Source: Histidinibacterium lentulum (lineage in GTDB: Bacteria > Pseudomonadota > Alphaproteobacteria > Rhodobacterales > Rhodobacteraceae). Taken from it: 64,000 nt of DNA. Numbering within the stretch: position 1 is the first letter of the stretch; the number at the start of each line of letters is the position of its first letter. This document shows positions 28,461 through 38,299 of this stretch, piece after piece. The translations under genes were made by a program, and so were the position numbers. The notes under the pieces are model-generated. The model was not told the DNA's origin. It saw only the letters and a program-made list of their open reading frames with translations, and searched no databases. The stretch spans positions 310,001-374,000 of the forward strand of contig NZ_ML119081.1 of the NCBI RefSeq assembly GCF_003789055.1, in the 5' to 3' direction.

Positions 28461-28895
28461 CTAGAAACCCATGATCATGCCTTCGAGCGCGCCCTTCTCC
28501 ATCTCGAGTTCTTCGAGACGGTACTTCACCACGTCGCCCAGCGTGATCAGACCGACCATTGCCTCGCCGTCCATGACCGGCATGTGGCGGAACCGTCCCT
28601 GGGTCATGGTGGCGAGAATGCCGTCGGCCCTGTCCTCGCGGGTGCAGGTCACAAGCCGCGTCGTCATCATCGCCTCGACCCGCTCCTGCAGGCAGCCCGC
28701 CCCGCGCCGCCCGATCTCGCGGACGATGTCGCGCTCGGACAGGATGCCGAGGGGCGTCTTGCCGTCGCTGGAGACGACCAGCGAGCCGATCCGTCTTTCC
28801 GACAGCATGAGGGCGGCGTCGGCGACGGTTTTTTCCGGCGCGATGCAGACGACCTGGTCGTTGCCCTTCGATTTGAGAATTTTCGCCACCGTCAT
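28461..28895 (-). CDS. Tandem CBS-domain protein
   Basis: 144-residue protein made of two CBS motifs (about residues 8-65 and 75-135), a module that senses adenosyl ligands such as AMP, ATP or SAM. Diagnostic sequences are TVADAALMLSERRIGSLVVS, GILSERDIVREIGRRG, RFRHMPVMDGEAMVGLITLG and DVVKYRLEELE. Stand-alone versions are common in alphaproteobacteria; partners are unknown. A GGGAGG ribosome site lies seven bases upstream of ATG 28895. It is divergent from the small membrane gene at 28981. Confidence 0.92.
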   Translation of the reverse strand: MTVAKILKSKGNDQVVCIAPEKTVADAALMLSERRIGSLVVSSDGKTPLGILSERDIVREIGRRGAGCLQERVEAMMTTRLVTCTREDRADGILATMTQGRFRHMPVMDGEAMVGLITLGDVVKYRLEELEMEKGALEGMIMGF

Positions 28896-28980
28896 GCCAT
28901 GTCCTCCCAAAACCGGCTTGATCCGCACAGGCTCCACCCTGAAAGTCCGTCCTGTCAAGCGTCCTGCCGCGGGGAAAGCG

Positions 28981-29283
28981 ATGCCGCCCGAAGCCGTCCT
29001 TCTCTGTATCAACGCCGCCTTCCTCGCCTTCGGGTATTTCTGGGTCTATCCGGGCCTCGAGGAGAAGACCGCGCTGGCGATCAGCCTGCGCGACGTCGCC
29101 ATCACGGGTGCGGCCCTGCTGGTAGCGGGCCTGCTCTACGCGGGCCATGGACTGCGCTTCGACTTGCTCTTCGTCGAGACGCGCTGGTGGGTCTTCTCGT
29201 TCCTGACGATGCTCGCCATGGAGATGCCGCTCTTCTTCTGGTTCACCCGGCGCCACGGTATCGACTGGTCCGATTACGGTTGA
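28981..29283 (+). CDS. Small three-span membrane protein
   Basis: 100-residue protein starting MPPEAVLLCINAAFLAFGYF, with spans at residues 5-25, 37-58 (AITGAALLVAGLLYAGHGL) and 70-88 (WWVFSFLTMLAMEMPLFFWF), then a short charged tail TRRHGIDWSDYG. No known domain. Its last ten bases overlap the convergent LysR gene. Function unknown. Confidence 0.7.
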   Translation: MPPEAVLLCINAAFLAFGYFWVYPGLEEKTALAISLRDVAITGAALLVAGLLYAGHGLRFDLLFVETRWWVFSFLTMLAMEMPLFFWFTRRHGIDWSDYG

Positions 29284-30152
29284 TCCCCCGCCGCGATCCG
29301 CTCCAGGCGCATCACTTCCGCGCGCAGACCCGCGATCAGCACCTCCGCCAGCCGGTTCATCCGGTCCGACCGCCGGTCGGCGGCATCCCGCACGAGGTAG
29401 AAGGCCCGCTCCAGCGACAGGCGGTCCGTCAGCACCCGGACCAGTTCCGGGGCGAAGGGCAGCGCGAAATCGTGCACGATCCCCGCCGCCCCGCCCTGCC
29501 GCAGCATCTGGAGCTGCACCGCCACCGAGTTCGACGCCCGCGCCACCCGCTCGCGCCCCAGTTCGCCGAGATAGTCGAGTTCGGCATCGAAGATCATGTC
29601 GGGGATGTAGCCTACCAGCGGCAACGCCAGCGGATCGCCCCCCGCCCAGTCGCGATGGGTGGCGAGATGCAGCCGGTAGCCCGTGATCCTCTGGACCGTC
29701 AGCCGCCCGGTCTTGGGCGGAGAGACGGTGATCGCGAGATCCGCCTCCCGCCGCGACAGGTTCACCACCCGGGGCGCGGCCAGCACCTGGATGTCGAGGC
29801 CCGGATTCTCCTCGGCGAGCCGCGCCACCACCTGCGGCAACAGGAAGTTGGCGCAGCCGTCCGGCGCGCCGATGCGGATCGTTCCGGTCAGGCCGGCCTC
29901 TCCCTGCCCCTCCTCGAGGGCGGCATCCAGCGCCGCCTCCGCCTGCACCGCGTGGTCCCGCAACCGCACGCCGAGGTCGGTCAGCGCATAGCCCCTCGGG
30001 CTCCGGGCAAAGAGCGCCCGTCCCAGCCCTTCCTCGAGCCGCGCAACCCGCCGCCCCACGGTGGCCGGGTCCATCCGCAGCACCTGCCCCGCCCCGGTCA
30101 GGCTTTCCGTGCGCGCGACGGCCAGAAAGACGCGCAGGTCGTCCCAGTTCAT
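29274..30152 (-). CDS. LysR family regulator divergent from mmsA
   Basis: 292-residue LysR-type regulator. The N-terminal winged helix is MNWDDLRVFLAVARTESLTG to residue 20, then GAGQVLRMDPATVGRRVARLEEGLG. The effector domain begins near 90 with GTIRIGAPDGCANFLLPQVV. The ATG at 30152 is chosen because MNWDDLRVF is the canonical start; an upstream frame continues through a repeat element and is rejected. By arrangement it is a candidate regulator of mmsA, across a 217-base intergenic region with two GCAA/TTGC dyads. Confidence 0.92.
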   Translation of the reverse strand: MNWDDLRVFLAVARTESLTGAGQVLRMDPATVGRRVARLEEGLGRALFARSPRGYALTDLGVRLRDHAVQAEAALDAALEEGQGEAGLTGTIRIGAPDGCANFLLPQVVARLAEENPGLDIQVLAAPRVVNLSRREADLAITVSPPKTGRLTVQRITGYRLHLATHRDWAGGDPLALPLVGYIPDMIFDAELDYLGELGRERVARASNSVAVQLQMLRQGGAAGIVHDFALPFAPELVRVLTDRLSLERAFYLVRDAADRRSDRMNRLAEVLIAGLRAEVMRLERIAAGDQP

Positions 30153-30190
30153 CGCCCGAACCGCCCGGACCCGCGCTGCCGGTCCGGAAG

Positions 30191-30212
30191 AGGAGTATTT
30201 CCGGCCAGATGA
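30191..30212. repeat. Dispersed intergenic element, copy A
   Basis: Contains GAGTATTTCCGGCCAGATGA (30193-30212), found identically at 42123-42142 and, inverted, at 60210-60229, all outside genes. Here it lies in the lysR/mmsA divergent region. Confidence 0.85.
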
Positions 30213-30290
30213 GGACTGGGGACACGCCCCCGGCCGGGGCGGGCGCACAGGGGCGCGGCGGGATGGCGGCACATGGGGTCAGGCATTCCT

Positions 30291-30336
30291 GCAAGATGAC
30301 TTTGCCACATTCTCTCTGTTCCCTGCATTTGCGCAA
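30291..30336. promoter_or_regulatory. Candidate LysR operator region upstream of mmsA
   Basis: Two dyads with the same half-site: GCAA-N7-TTGC at 30291-30305 (a T-N11-A-like geometry) and TTGCGCAA at 30329-30336, 34 bases before the mmsA start. LysR regulators typically bind one distal and one promoter-proximal site, which this spacing would suit. No binding evidence beyond sequence. Confidence 0.35.
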
Positions 30337-30369
30337 GACTAGACTGCCGGAAATTCGGAGGATACCGCC

Positions 30370-31869
30370 ATGGAAGAGCTTCACCACTGGATCGACGGCG
30401 CGCGGACGCCCGGCAGCTCGGGCCGATTTGCGGACGTGATGAACCCCGCCACCGGCGAAGTGCAGGCCTGCGTCCCGCTTGCGAGCGCGGACGAGGTGCG
30501 CGCGGCCGTCGAAAGGGCCGCCGCCGCCCAGCCCGCCTGGGCCGCGACCAATCCCCAGCGCCGGGCGCGGGTGATGATGAAGTTCGGCGCGCTCATCAAC
30601 GCGCACATGGACCGGCTCGCCGAATGCGTGAGCCGCGAGCATGGCAAGACCCTGCCGGATGCGCGGGGCGACGTGCAGCGCGGGCTCGAGGTGGTCGAGG
30701 TCTGCATGGGCGCGCCGCATCTTCTGAAGGGCGAGTACATGGACAACGGCGGCCCGGGCATCGACCTCTACGCCATGCGCCAGCCCCTCGGCGTCGTGGC
30801 GGGCATCACGCCCTTCAACTTCCCCGCCATGATCCCGCTCTGGAAGATGGCGCCAGCGCTGGTCTCCGGCAACGCCATGATCCTGAAGCCGTCCGAGCGC
30901 ACGCCCTCCACCGCGATCCTGCTGGCCGAACTGCTGAAGGAGGCGGGCCTGCCCGACGGCGTGCTGCAGGTGGTCAATGGCGACAAGGAGGCGGTCGACG
31001 CGCTGCTCGACGACGAGACGGTCCAGGCTGTGGGCTTCGTCGGCTCCACCCCCATCGCGCAGTACATCTACGGACGGGCCGCGGCGACGGGCAAGCGCGC
31101 GCAATGCTTCGGCGGCGCGAAGAACCACATGATCGTCATGCCCGACGCCGATCTCGACAAGGCCGCCGACGCGCTCGTCGGGGCGGGCTACGGCGCGGCG
31201 GGCGAGCGCTGCATGGCGATCTCCGTCGCCGTGCCCGTGGGCGAGGAGACCGCCGACCGGCTGGTCGAGAAACTCGTTCCCCGCATCGAGAAGCTGAAGG
31301 TCGGCCCCTACACGGCCGGCGAGGACGTGGATTACGGCCCGGTCATCACGGCCGCCGCGAAAGAGCGCATCGAGAGCCTCATCCAGTCCGGCGTCGACCA
31401 GGGCGCGGACCTCGTCGTCGACGGCCGCGGCTTCGAGCTTCAGGGCTACGAGCAGGGCTTCTTCGTCGGCCCCTCGCTCTTCGACCGCGCGACGCCCGAG
31501 ATGGACATCTACCGAGAGGAGATCTTCGGCCCCGTCCTGACCCAGGTCCGCGCCGGCTCCTACGAGGAGGCGCTGAGCCTTGTGATGAAGAACCAGTACG
31601 GCAACGGCACCGCGATCTACACAGCCGACGGCGATACGGCGCGGGACTTCGCCAGCCGGGTCAACGTGGGCATGGTCGGCATCAACTTCCCGATCCCGGT
31701 GCCGCTCAGCTACTTCACCTTCGGCGGCTGGAAGAAATCCGCATTCGGGGACCTCAACCAGTACGGCCCCGACGCCTTCCGCTTCTACACGCGCACGAAG
31801 ACCGTCACCGCCCGGTGGTTCTCCGGCATCAAGGACGGCGGCGAGTTCAATTTCAAGGCTATGGACTGA
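30370..31869 (+). CDS. mmsA: Methylmalonate-semialdehyde dehydrogenase (CoA-acylating)
   Basis: 499-residue CoA-dependent aldehyde dehydrogenase of valine and inositol breakdown, converting methylmalonate semialdehyde to propionyl-CoA or malonate semialdehyde to acetyl-CoA. ITPFNFPAMIPLWKMAPALV near residue 140 is the MmsA hallmark. FVGSTPIAQYIYGRAAATGK binds NAD, and GAAGERCMAISVAVPVG near 280 holds the catalytic cysteine. YREEIFGPVL and FTFGGWKKSAFGDLNQYG close the fold. No other valine-pathway gene is adjacent. The LysR next door is the likely regulator. Confidence 0.96.
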   Translation: MEELHHWIDGARTPGSSGRFADVMNPATGEVQACVPLASADEVRAAVERAAAAQPAWAATNPQRRARVMMKFGALINAHMDRLAECVSREHGKTLPDARGDVQRGLEVVEVCMGAPHLLKGEYMDNGGPGIDLYAMRQPLGVVAGITPFNFPAMIPLWKMAPALVSGNAMILKPSERTPSTAILLAELLKEAGLPDGVLQVVNGDKEAVDALLDDETVQAVGFVGSTPIAQYIYGRAAATGKRAQCFGGAKNHMIVMPDADLDKAADALVGAGYGAAGERCMAISVAVPVGEETADRLVEKLVPRIEKLKVGPYTAGEDVDYGPVITAAAKERIESLIQSGVDQGADLVVDGRGFELQGYEQGFFVGPSLFDRATPEMDIYREEIFGPVLTQVRAGSYEEALSLVMKNQYGNGTAIYTADGDTARDFASRVNVGMVGINFPIPVPLSYFTFGGWKKSAFGDLNQYGPDAFRFYTRTKTVTARWFSGIKDGGEFNFKAMD

Positions 31870-31943
31870 GCCAAGGCTTCGCAAAGGTTGCCTTTTCGCG
31901 CCCGATCGGTAAACCCGGTCGGGTAGTCTGACGGGAGGGAACC

Positions 31944-32357
31944 TTGGCGGTCACGTTTCACTTCATTCCCGGCGGCCTCGTCTACGTCCGCTATCTCTAC
32001 CATGTCGACACCGCCGAGACGCTGCGGGCCTTCGCCGCCTACGCCCGCCATCCCGAGCGGACGCCGGGCCAGCCCCAGCTCGTGGACCTGTCCGCGATCG
32101 AGAGCTTCGACGACGACCTTGTGAGCGTGATGAAGCTCCAGGCGGAAAAGGCCAGCCTCTTTCGCGAACACGACGAGAACACGCTCGTCGTCTACTATGC
32201 GCCCACGCCCGTCTCCTACCGCATGGCCCGGATCAGCCAGCGCAGCTGGGAGGGCCTGCCCGGGGTCACGGTCGCCATCGCCGAGGACGAGATCGGGGCG
32301 CTCGAACTGCTGGGACGCAGCGAACGCAGCTTTGCGGACCTGAGGCTGCCCGCCTGA
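31944..32357 (+). CDS. Conserved hypothetical protein (TTG start)
   Basis: 137-residue soluble protein, starting TTG at 31944 after GGAGGG. Alternating strands and helices (HFIPGGLVYVRYLYHVDTAE near the start, LVDLSAIESFDDDLVSVMKL in the middle, NTLVVYYAPTPVSYRMARIS later) resemble the SpoIIAA/STAS-like fold of small regulatory proteins, but no signature is definite. It follows mmsA by 74 bases. Function unknown. Confidence 0.7.
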   Translation: MAVTFHFIPGGLVYVRYLYHVDTAETLRAFAAYARHPERTPGQPQLVDLSAIESFDDDLVSVMKLQAEKASLFREHDENTLVVYYAPTPVSYRMARISQRSWEGLPGVTVAIAEDEIGALELLGRSERSFADLRLPA

Positions 32358-32422
32358 GACCCTCCGCTTTGCCACGGGTGCCGCCTGTGCTTTGATGCGG
32401 CGACGACGGCAGGGAGCACGCG

Positions 32423-33550
32423 ATGGCGGAGCCCGATTTCACCCTGGGGATAGAGGAGGAATACCTCCTCGTCGATCGCGACAGCCTCGCCCTGCGAGAG
32501 GCCCCCGAGGGCCTGCTCGAGGCCTGCCAGGAGGACCTCGCCGAACAGGTCAGCCCCGAATACCTGCAATGCCAGATCGAGATCGGCACCCGCGTTGCGC
32601 GCACCATTCCCGAGGCCCGCGACGACCTGCGCCGTTGCCGCGCCAGCGTCAGCCGCCACGCCGCGCGCTGGAACCTCTCGCCCATCGCCGCCTCCTGCCA
32701 TCCGCTCGCGGACTGGAAGGCCCAGCACCACACCGACAAGGAACGCTACAACCAGCTGCGCAACGATCTCGGCGGCGTGGTGCGGCGCATGCTGATCTGC
32801 GGGATGCATGTCCATGTGGGCCTCAACGACGACAGCCTGCGGGCCGATCTCCTGAACCAGATGGCCTATTTCGCGCCGCACCTCCTCGCGCTCTCCACCT
32901 CCTCGCCGTTCTGGCAGGGCATCGACACCGGTCTGGCCAGCTACCGTATCTCGGTCTTCGACAACCTGCCCCGCACCGGCCTGCCGCCACGCATCGAGAA
33001 CTGGGAGGAGTACGAGCGTTCCGTGGCCGCCCTCGTCGAGATCGGCGTGATCGAGGACGCGACGAAGATCTGGTGGGACATCCGCCCCTCCCACCGCTTT
33101 CCGACGCTGGAGACCCGCATTTGCGACGTCTCCCCCCGTCTCGACCATGCGGTCTCCCTCGCCGCGGCGACCCAGTGCATCGCGCGGATGCTCTGGCGGC
33201 TCCGGCGCTCGAACCAGCGCTGGCGGCGTTACGACAACTTCCTGATCGCCGAGAACCGCTGGCGCGCGCAGCGCTACGGGGTCGGCGGCGGGCTGATCGA
33301 CTTCGGTCGCGGCGAGATCGTTCCCGTCCCCGCGCTCCTCGAGGAACTGATCGACCTCGTGACGGAGGATGCCGACGCCCTGGGCTGCACGGCCGAGCTC
33401 GAGGCCACCCGCGACATCCTGCAGGGCGGGACGTCTTCGGAACGTCAGCGCGCCGTGCGCGACGCGGCGGAGGCGCAAGGTCAGGACCGGGACGCCCAGA
33501 TGCGCGCCGTGGTGCGCCACCTCATCGAGGAGTTCCACGCCGATCTGTGA
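32423..33550 (+). CDS. Carboxylate-amine ligase of the GCS2/YbdK family
   Basis: 375-residue ATP-grasp-like ligase of the glutamate-cysteine ligase family 2. The N-terminal [52 protein letters not shown] near residue 130 and [20 protein letters not shown] near 165 are diagnostic, as is [19 protein letters not shown]. YbdK-type enzymes have weak glutamate-cysteine ligase activity, and their true substrates are mostly unknown. It could contribute to a glutathione-like thiol or to capping of a peptide. Converges with uvrA. Confidence 0.93.
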   Translation: MAEPDFTLGIEEEYLLVDRDSLALREAPEGLLEACQEDLAEQVSPEYLQCQIEIGTRVARTIPEARDDLRRCRASVSRHAARWNLSPIAASCHPLADWKAQHHTDKERYNQLRNDLGGVVRRMLICGMHVHVGLNDDSLRADLLNQMAYFAPHLLALSTSSPFWQGIDTGLASYRISVFDNLPRTGLPPRIENWEEYERSVAALVEIGVIEDATKIWWDIRPSHRFPTLETRICDVSPRLDHAVSLAAATQCIARMLWRLRRSNQRWRRYDNFLIAENRWRAQRYGVGGGLIDFGRGEIVPVPALLEELIDLVTEDADALGCTAELEATRDILQGGTSSERQRAVRDAAEAQGQDRDAQMRAVVRHLIEEFHADL

Positions 33551-33679
33551 GGCGCGCCCGGGCGCGCGCCGCACCCCCTCGCCGGCATCCTCCGGACCAA
33601 GGCTCCCGGGGGGGGCGAGGACGGTCGCGTCCCTCGCCACGCCCGCGAGACTCGCCCGCAAGGGCGAGACGCGCGCGCC

Positions 33680-36571
33680 CTACTCCGCCGCCACCCGCCC
33701 CGTCTTGAGCAGGGGCGCCAGGTACCGGCCGGTATGGCTCTCGGCGACAGTGACCACGTCCTCCGGCGTGCCGGTCGCCACCACGCGCCCGCCACCGTCA
33801 CCGCCCTCGGGTCCGATGTCGACGATCCAGTCCGCGGTTTTCACCACGTCGAGGTTGTGCTCGATCACCACCACCGTGTTGCCCTGCTCGACGAGCTCGT
33901 GCAGCACCTCGAGCAGCTTCTTGACGTCCTCGAAATGCAGCCCCGTCGTGGGCTCGTCGAGGATGTAGAGCGTCCGACCCGTGGACCGCTTCGCCAGCTC
34001 CTTCGAGAGCTTCACCCGCTGCGCCTCGCCGCCCGAGAGCGTCGTCGCCTGCTGGCCCACCTTGATGTAGCCGAGGCCCACCCGCATCAGCGCGTCCATC
34101 TTCTCGCGGATCGACGGGACCGCCCTGAAGAATTCCTGCGCATCCTCGACCGTCATGTCGAGCACGTCCGCGATGGACTTTCCCTTGAACTTCACCTCCA
34201 GCGTCTCGCGGTTGTAGCGCGCGCCGTGGCAGGTCTCGCAGGTGACGTAGACGTCCGGCAGGAAGTGCATCTCGATCTTTATGACGCCGTCGCCCTGGCA
34301 GGCCTCGCAGCGCCCGCCCTTCACGTTGAAGCTGAACCGTCCGGGCTTGTAGCCCCGCGCCTTCGACTCCGGCAGGCCCGAGAACCAGTCGCGGATCGGG
34401 GTGAAGGCTCCGGTATAGGTCGCCGGGTTCGACCTCGGCGTGCGCCCGATGGGGCGCTGGTCGATGTCGATGACCTTGTCGAGATGCTCGAGACCCTTGA
34501 TCGTCTCGCAGGGCGCCGGCACCTGCCGCGCCCCGTTGAGCCGCATCGACGCCGTCTTGAACAGCGTCTCGATGGTCAGCGTGGACTTGCCCCCGCCCGA
34601 CACGCCCGTCACGCAGACGAACCTGCCCAGCGGGAAATCCACCGTCACGTCCTGCAGGTTGTTGCCCGAGGCCTTGACCACCGTGATCTTCTTCTTCGAT
34701 CCCTTGCGGCGGGTCGCGGGCACCGCGATCTCGCGCCGCCCGGCAAGGTAGTCGCCGGTCACGCTGTCAGGGTTCGCGGCGATCTCCGCGGGCGTACCGT
34801 GGGCCACCACCTGCCCGCCATGCACCCCCGCCCCGGGTCCGATGTCGAAGACGTAATCCGCCTCGCGGATCGCCTCCTCGTCATGCTCCACCACGATCAC
34901 CGTGTTGCCCTGGTCGCGCAGGTTCTTCAGCGTGGTCAGCAGACGGTCGTTGTCGCGCTGGTGCAGCCCGATGGAAGGCTCGTCCAGAACGTAAAGCACG
35001 CCCGTCAGCCCCGACCCGATCTGGCTCGCCAGCCGGATTCGCTGGCTCTCGCCGCCCGAGAGCGTGCCGGCGTTGCGGCTCAGCGTGAGGTAATCGAGGC
35101 CCACGTTGTTGAGAAACCCCAGCCGTTCCCGGATCTCCTTCAGGATCGCACGGGCGATCTCGTTCTTCTGCCTTGTCAGGCTGTCGGGCACCTTGCCGCA
35201 CCAGTCGAAGGCCTCGCGGATCGACATCTGCACGACCTCGCCCACATGCATACCGCCCGGATGCTCGCTTCTGGCGGGACCGATCTTCACGGCCAGCGCC
35301 TCTTCGCGCAGCCGGTAGCCGCCACAGGTCCCGCAGGGCCGGTTGTTCTGATACCGCTCGAACTCCTCGCGGATCCACGCGCTGTCCGTCTCGCGGTAGC
35401 GCCGCTCCATGTTGGGGATCACGCCTTCGAAGACGCGGCTGACCTGGTAGACGCGGCCGCCCTCGTCATAGCGGAACCGGATCTCCTCCTCTCCCGAGCC
35501 GTAAAGGAAGATCTGCTGGATATGCGGCAGGAGATCCCGCCAGGGCGTCTTGGGATCGAAGTCGTAATGCTTCGCGATGGCCTCGATCGTCTGCAGAAAA
35601 TACGGGCTCTTGCCCTTCCGCCACGGTGCTATGGCCCCGTTCTCCAGCGACAGCGCTGCGTCCGGCACCATCAGCGCCGGATCGAAATACAGCTCCTGCC
35701 CCAGCCCGTCGCAGGCCGGGCAGGCGCCGAAGGGTGCGTTGAACGAGAACAGCCGCGGCTCGATCTCGGGAATGGTGAAGCCCGACACCGGGCAGGCGAA
35801 CTTCTCGGAGAAGGTGATCCGCTCCGGTTCGGCGCCTTCCTCCTCCCGCGGCGCGGTCTCGAGGATGCAGATGCCGTCCGCGAGGTCGAGCGCCGTCCTG
35901 AGCGAGTCCGCCAGCCGCGTCTCCAGACCCTCGCGCACCACGATCCGGTCCACCACGACGTCGATATCGTGTCGAAACTTCTTGTCGAGCGCCGGCGGAT
36001 CGTCGAGGTCGTGGAACGCCCCGTCCACCTTGACCCGCTGGAAGCCCTGCTTCTTCAGCTCCGCGAATTCCTTGCGATACTCGCCCTTGCGGTCCCGCAC
36101 GATCGGCGCCAGCAGGTATCCGCGCGTGCCCTCCTCCATGCCCATGATCCGGTCGACCATGTCCTGCACCTGCTGCGCCTCGATGGGCAGGCCGGTGGCC
36201 GGCGAATAGGGCGTGCCCACCCGCGCGAACAGAAGCCGCAGGTAGTCGTAGATCTCCGTCACCGTGCCCACGGTGGAGCGCGGGTTCTTCGACGTCGTCT
36301 TCTGCTCGATGGAGATCGCCGGGCTCAGCCCCGAGATGTGGTCCACGTCGGGCTTTTCCATCATGTCGAGGAACTGCCGCGCATAGGCCGACAGCGATTC
36401 GACATAGCGGCGCTGACCCTCGGCATAGATCGTGTCGAAGGCGAGGCTGGACTTGCCCGACCCCGAAAGCCCGGTGACGACGACCAGCTGATCGCGCGGG
36501 ATATCGACGTCGATGCCCTTGAGATTGTGCTCGCGCGCGCCGCGGACTTCGATGTACTTGAGCTCGGCCAT
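33680..36571 (-). CDS. uvrA: Excinuclease ABC subunit A
   Basis: 963-residue UvrA, the damage-recognition ATPase of nucleotide excision repair. Two ABC modules are present. Walker [21 protein letters not shown] lies near residue 32 and [16 protein letters not shown] near 645. Signature regions [19 protein letters not shown] and [19 protein letters not shown] follow, with Walker [21 protein letters not shown] and [20 protein letters not shown]. Zinc-finger cysteine pairs are seen in [25 protein letters not shown] and CETCHGARY. Length matches the family. A LexA-type box (36638-36652) lies about 70 bases upstream, so it should be SOS-induced. Confidence 0.99.
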   Translation of the reverse strand: MAELKYIEVRGAREHNLKGIDVDIPRDQLVVVTGLSGSGKSSLAFDTIYAEGQRRYVESLSAYARQFLDMMEKPDVDHISGLSPAISIEQKTTSKNPRSTVGTVTEIYDYLRLLFARVGTPYSPATGLPIEAQQVQDMVDRIMGMEEGTRGYLLAPIVRDRKGEYRKEFAELKKQGFQRVKVDGAFHDLDDPPALDKKFRHDIDVVVDRIVVREGLETRLADSLRTALDLADGICILETAPREEEGAEPERITFSEKFACPVSGFTIPEIEPRLFSFNAPFGACPACDGLGQELYFDPALMVPDAALSLENGAIAPWRKGKSPYFLQTIEAIAKHYDFDPKTPWRDLLPHIQQIFLYGSGEEEIRFRYDEGGRVYQVSRVFEGVIPNMERRYRETDSAWIREEFERYQNNRPCGTCGGYRLREEALAVKIGPARSEHPGGMHVGEVVQMSIREAFDWCGKVPDSLTRQKNEIARAILKEIRERLGFLNNVGLDYLTLSRNAGTLSGGESQRIRLASQIGSGLTGVLYVLDEPSIGLHQRDNDRLLTTLKNLRDQGNTVIVVEHDEEAIREADYVFDIGPGAGVHGGQVVAHGTPAEIAANPDSVTGDYLAGRREIAVPATRRKGSKKKITVVKASGNNLQDVTVDFPLGRFVCVTGVSGGGKSTLTIETLFKTASMRLNGARQVPAPCETIKGLEHLDKVIDIDQRPIGRTPRSNPATYTGAFTPIRDWFSGLPESKARGYKPGRFSFNVKGGRCEACQGDGVIKIEMHFLPDVYVTCETCHGARYNRETLEVKFKGKSIADVLDMTVEDAQEFFRAVPSIREKMDALMRVGLGYIKVGQQATTLSGGEAQRVKLSKELAKRSTGRTLYILDEPTTGLHFEDVKKLLEVLHELVEQGNTVVVIEHNLDVVKTADWIVDIGPEGGDGGGRVVATGTPEDVVTVAESHTGRYLAPLLKTGRVAAE

Positions 36572-36637
36572 GCCGCCCTCCTGTTCGGGACCGCCGTGAC
36601 TTAGTGCATCGCTCCGCGCTCGGCCACCACGCAGGCG

Positions 36638-36652
36638 GAACGTTACGGGAAC
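36638..36652 (-). promoter_or_regulatory. LexA (SOS) box of uvrA
   Basis: GAACGTTACGGGAAC on the plus strand reads GTTC-N7-GTTC on the uvrA strand, exactly the direct-repeat LexA box of alphaproteobacteria. It is 67 bases upstream of the uvrA start. Uniquely informative for taxonomy and for SOS control. Confidence 0.88.
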
Positions 36653-36673
36653 ATTAACGCGATATCCAGCGCC

Positions 36674-37792
36674 TCACGCGATCTTTCGGTGGATAAGCCA
36701 GACCACGCCCAGCCCGAGGGCGGAGAGCACCGCGGCCACCGCCACCGGACCGGTCAGCCCGGCGCCCAGAGTGGCCGCCATCAACGGGACGCTCACGCCC
36801 GTTCCGACGTTGCCGAGCTGGGCCATGGCTCCGTTTGCCCGCGCCCGGTCCGCCCGGCTCTGGTTGAGCGCCGGCACGGCGGCGAAGGCGCCCCCGGGAA
36901 CGATCCCGATCACCACGATGAGACAGAGCGCGACCGCGCCTCGCGCCTCCTCCGGCACCGCCAGCAGAACCGCCAGGCCCAGCAGCGACAGGGCGAACCC
37001 GGTCATCATCACCGCCCGGGGCGCGATCCGGCGCGCGGCGAGGCCCGCGCCGAAGGTCCCCACCAGCGCGACGAGGGGCAGGAGCGGCGCGGTCCAGCCC
37101 CCGACGAATCCGGGCAGGAAGGTCAGCAGCCCCAGAAACAGCGCCGTGTGCCAGAAAAACCCCAGCGCCGGCGCCACGAGTCTCGGCGCCCGGTAGATCT
37201 CCAGATGCCGGGCCACGAAGGCCATGCGGTCCTGTGCCACCGGCGGCGAGGGCGGCAGCCGCCGCCACAGCGGCAGCGCCAGCGCCACGAGCGCCACCGC
37301 GTGGAGCACGAAGCCCGCGCTCGGGTCTGGCAGGACGCCTACGACGACCGCCCAGAGCGCGAATCCGAGACTGAAGAACGTGCCCCAGAGACCCATGGCG
37401 ACGGGCTCGTCCCGCGGACTGGCGGCCATCGCCATGGCGGTGGGGGCCGCGACGACGATCCCAAGGTGCGCGACACCCTCGAGGAGCCGCAGCGCCAGCA
37501 GCACCGGAAACGGCGGCAGCAGCGCCTGCGCCAGGGATGCGACCGCCCCCAGCGCCATCGCCCCGATCAGCGCCCGGGACAGGCCCAGCCGCGCCACGAT
37601 CACGCCCGCCGTGACACCGAACACGATCCCCGTGATGCTCAGCGCCGATACTGCCAGCGGCAGCGGCGCCCCCGGGTAGCTCCGGCCCAGGGCCTCGAGC
37701 GCGAGAGCCACCTTGGCGAACTGTCCCGCCGCCAGCAGGCCGAGCGCCCACAGCAGTCCGATCAGCAGCCAGTCGGTCTTGTCCCTGTCCAT
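36674..37792 (-). CDS. Major facilitator superfamily transporter
   Basis: 372-residue carrier with twelve hydrophobic segments, starting MDRDKTDWLLIGLLWALGLL. An MFS motif-A-like loop lies between spans 2 and 3 (GVTAGVIVARLGLSRALIGA) and a counterpart in the second half (GAGLAARRIAPRAVMMTGFA). No signature gives the substrate. It is transcribed with uvrA orientation downstream and separated by 102 bases. It is divergent from the DUF6152 gene. Could be a drug or metabolite exporter. Confidence 0.88.
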   Translation of the reverse strand: MDRDKTDWLLIGLLWALGLLAAGQFAKVALALEALGRSYPGAPLPLAVSALSITGIVFGVTAGVIVARLGLSRALIGAMALGAVASLAQALLPPFPVLLALRLLEGVAHLGIVVAAPTAMAMAASPRDEPVAMGLWGTFFSLGFALWAVVVGVLPDPSAGFVLHAVALVALALPLWRRLPPSPPVAQDRMAFVARHLEIYRAPRLVAPALGFFWHTALFLGLLTFLPGFVGGWTAPLLPLVALVGTFGAGLAARRIAPRAVMMTGFALSLLGLAVLLAVPEEARGAVALCLIVVIGIVPGGAFAAVPALNQSRADRARANGAMAQLGNVGTGVSVPLMAATLGAGLTGPVAVAAVLSALGLGVVWLIHRKIA

Positions 37793-37939
37793 CCCCCGCC
37801 CCTAGCGCTGTCCCGCGCGCACCGCCATCCCCCCAGGTCCGGCGGCACGAAGCCCCCGGATCCTCACGAAACCGTGACGTTACCGGAACGGGCCCCTCCA
37901 TGGCAGGTTTGGCAAAGGCAATCCAACCGGAGACAGCTC

Positions 37940-38299
37940 ATGATACGCTTCGCCCTCGCAACGATCCTCGCTCTTGCCACCGCTCTTCCGGCCCTGGCTC
38001 ATCATGGCTGGCGGTGGACCGAAGGCGGCCAGTTCGAGCTGACCGGCCGCGTCACCGAGGCGCAACTCGGCAATCCGCATGGCGTCCTCACCATGCAGGT
38101 CGACGACGAGACCTGGACTGTCGAAGTCGGCCAGCCCTGGCGCAACGACCGCGCGGGACTCACCGACGAGATGCTCGCCCCCGGCGCCGAGCTGGTCATC
38201 ATCGGCGAACGCTCGGCGGACCCGGCCGATCAGCGGATGAAGGCTGAGGCCGTCGTGATCGACGGCGAGACCTATCCTCTTTATCCCGAACGGCTGTGA
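37940..38299 (+). CDS. Periplasmic DUF6152-like protein
   Basis: 119-residue exported protein with a signal peptide MIRFALATILALATALPALA. The mature part AHHGWRWTEGGQFELTGRVT followed by AQLGNPHGVLTMQVDDETW is the pattern of DUF6152, small beta-rich proteins that often start with HHGW, a possible metal-binding N-terminus. It overlaps the next membrane gene by GTGA, implying a two-gene unit. Role unknown. Confidence 0.8.
   Translation: MIRFALATILALATALPALAHHGWRWTEGGQFELTGRVTEAQLGNPHGVLTMQVDDETWTVEVGQPWRNDRAGLTDEMLAPGAELVIIGERSADPADQRMKAEAVVIDGETYPLYPERL

Noticed and set aside
27922-31884. A 1320-codon open frame on the minus strand
   Set aside because: It spans several good genes on both strands, including mmsA, and its product is low-complexity.
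33734-36604. A 956-codon open frame on the plus strand
   Set aside because: Mirror frame of uvrA.
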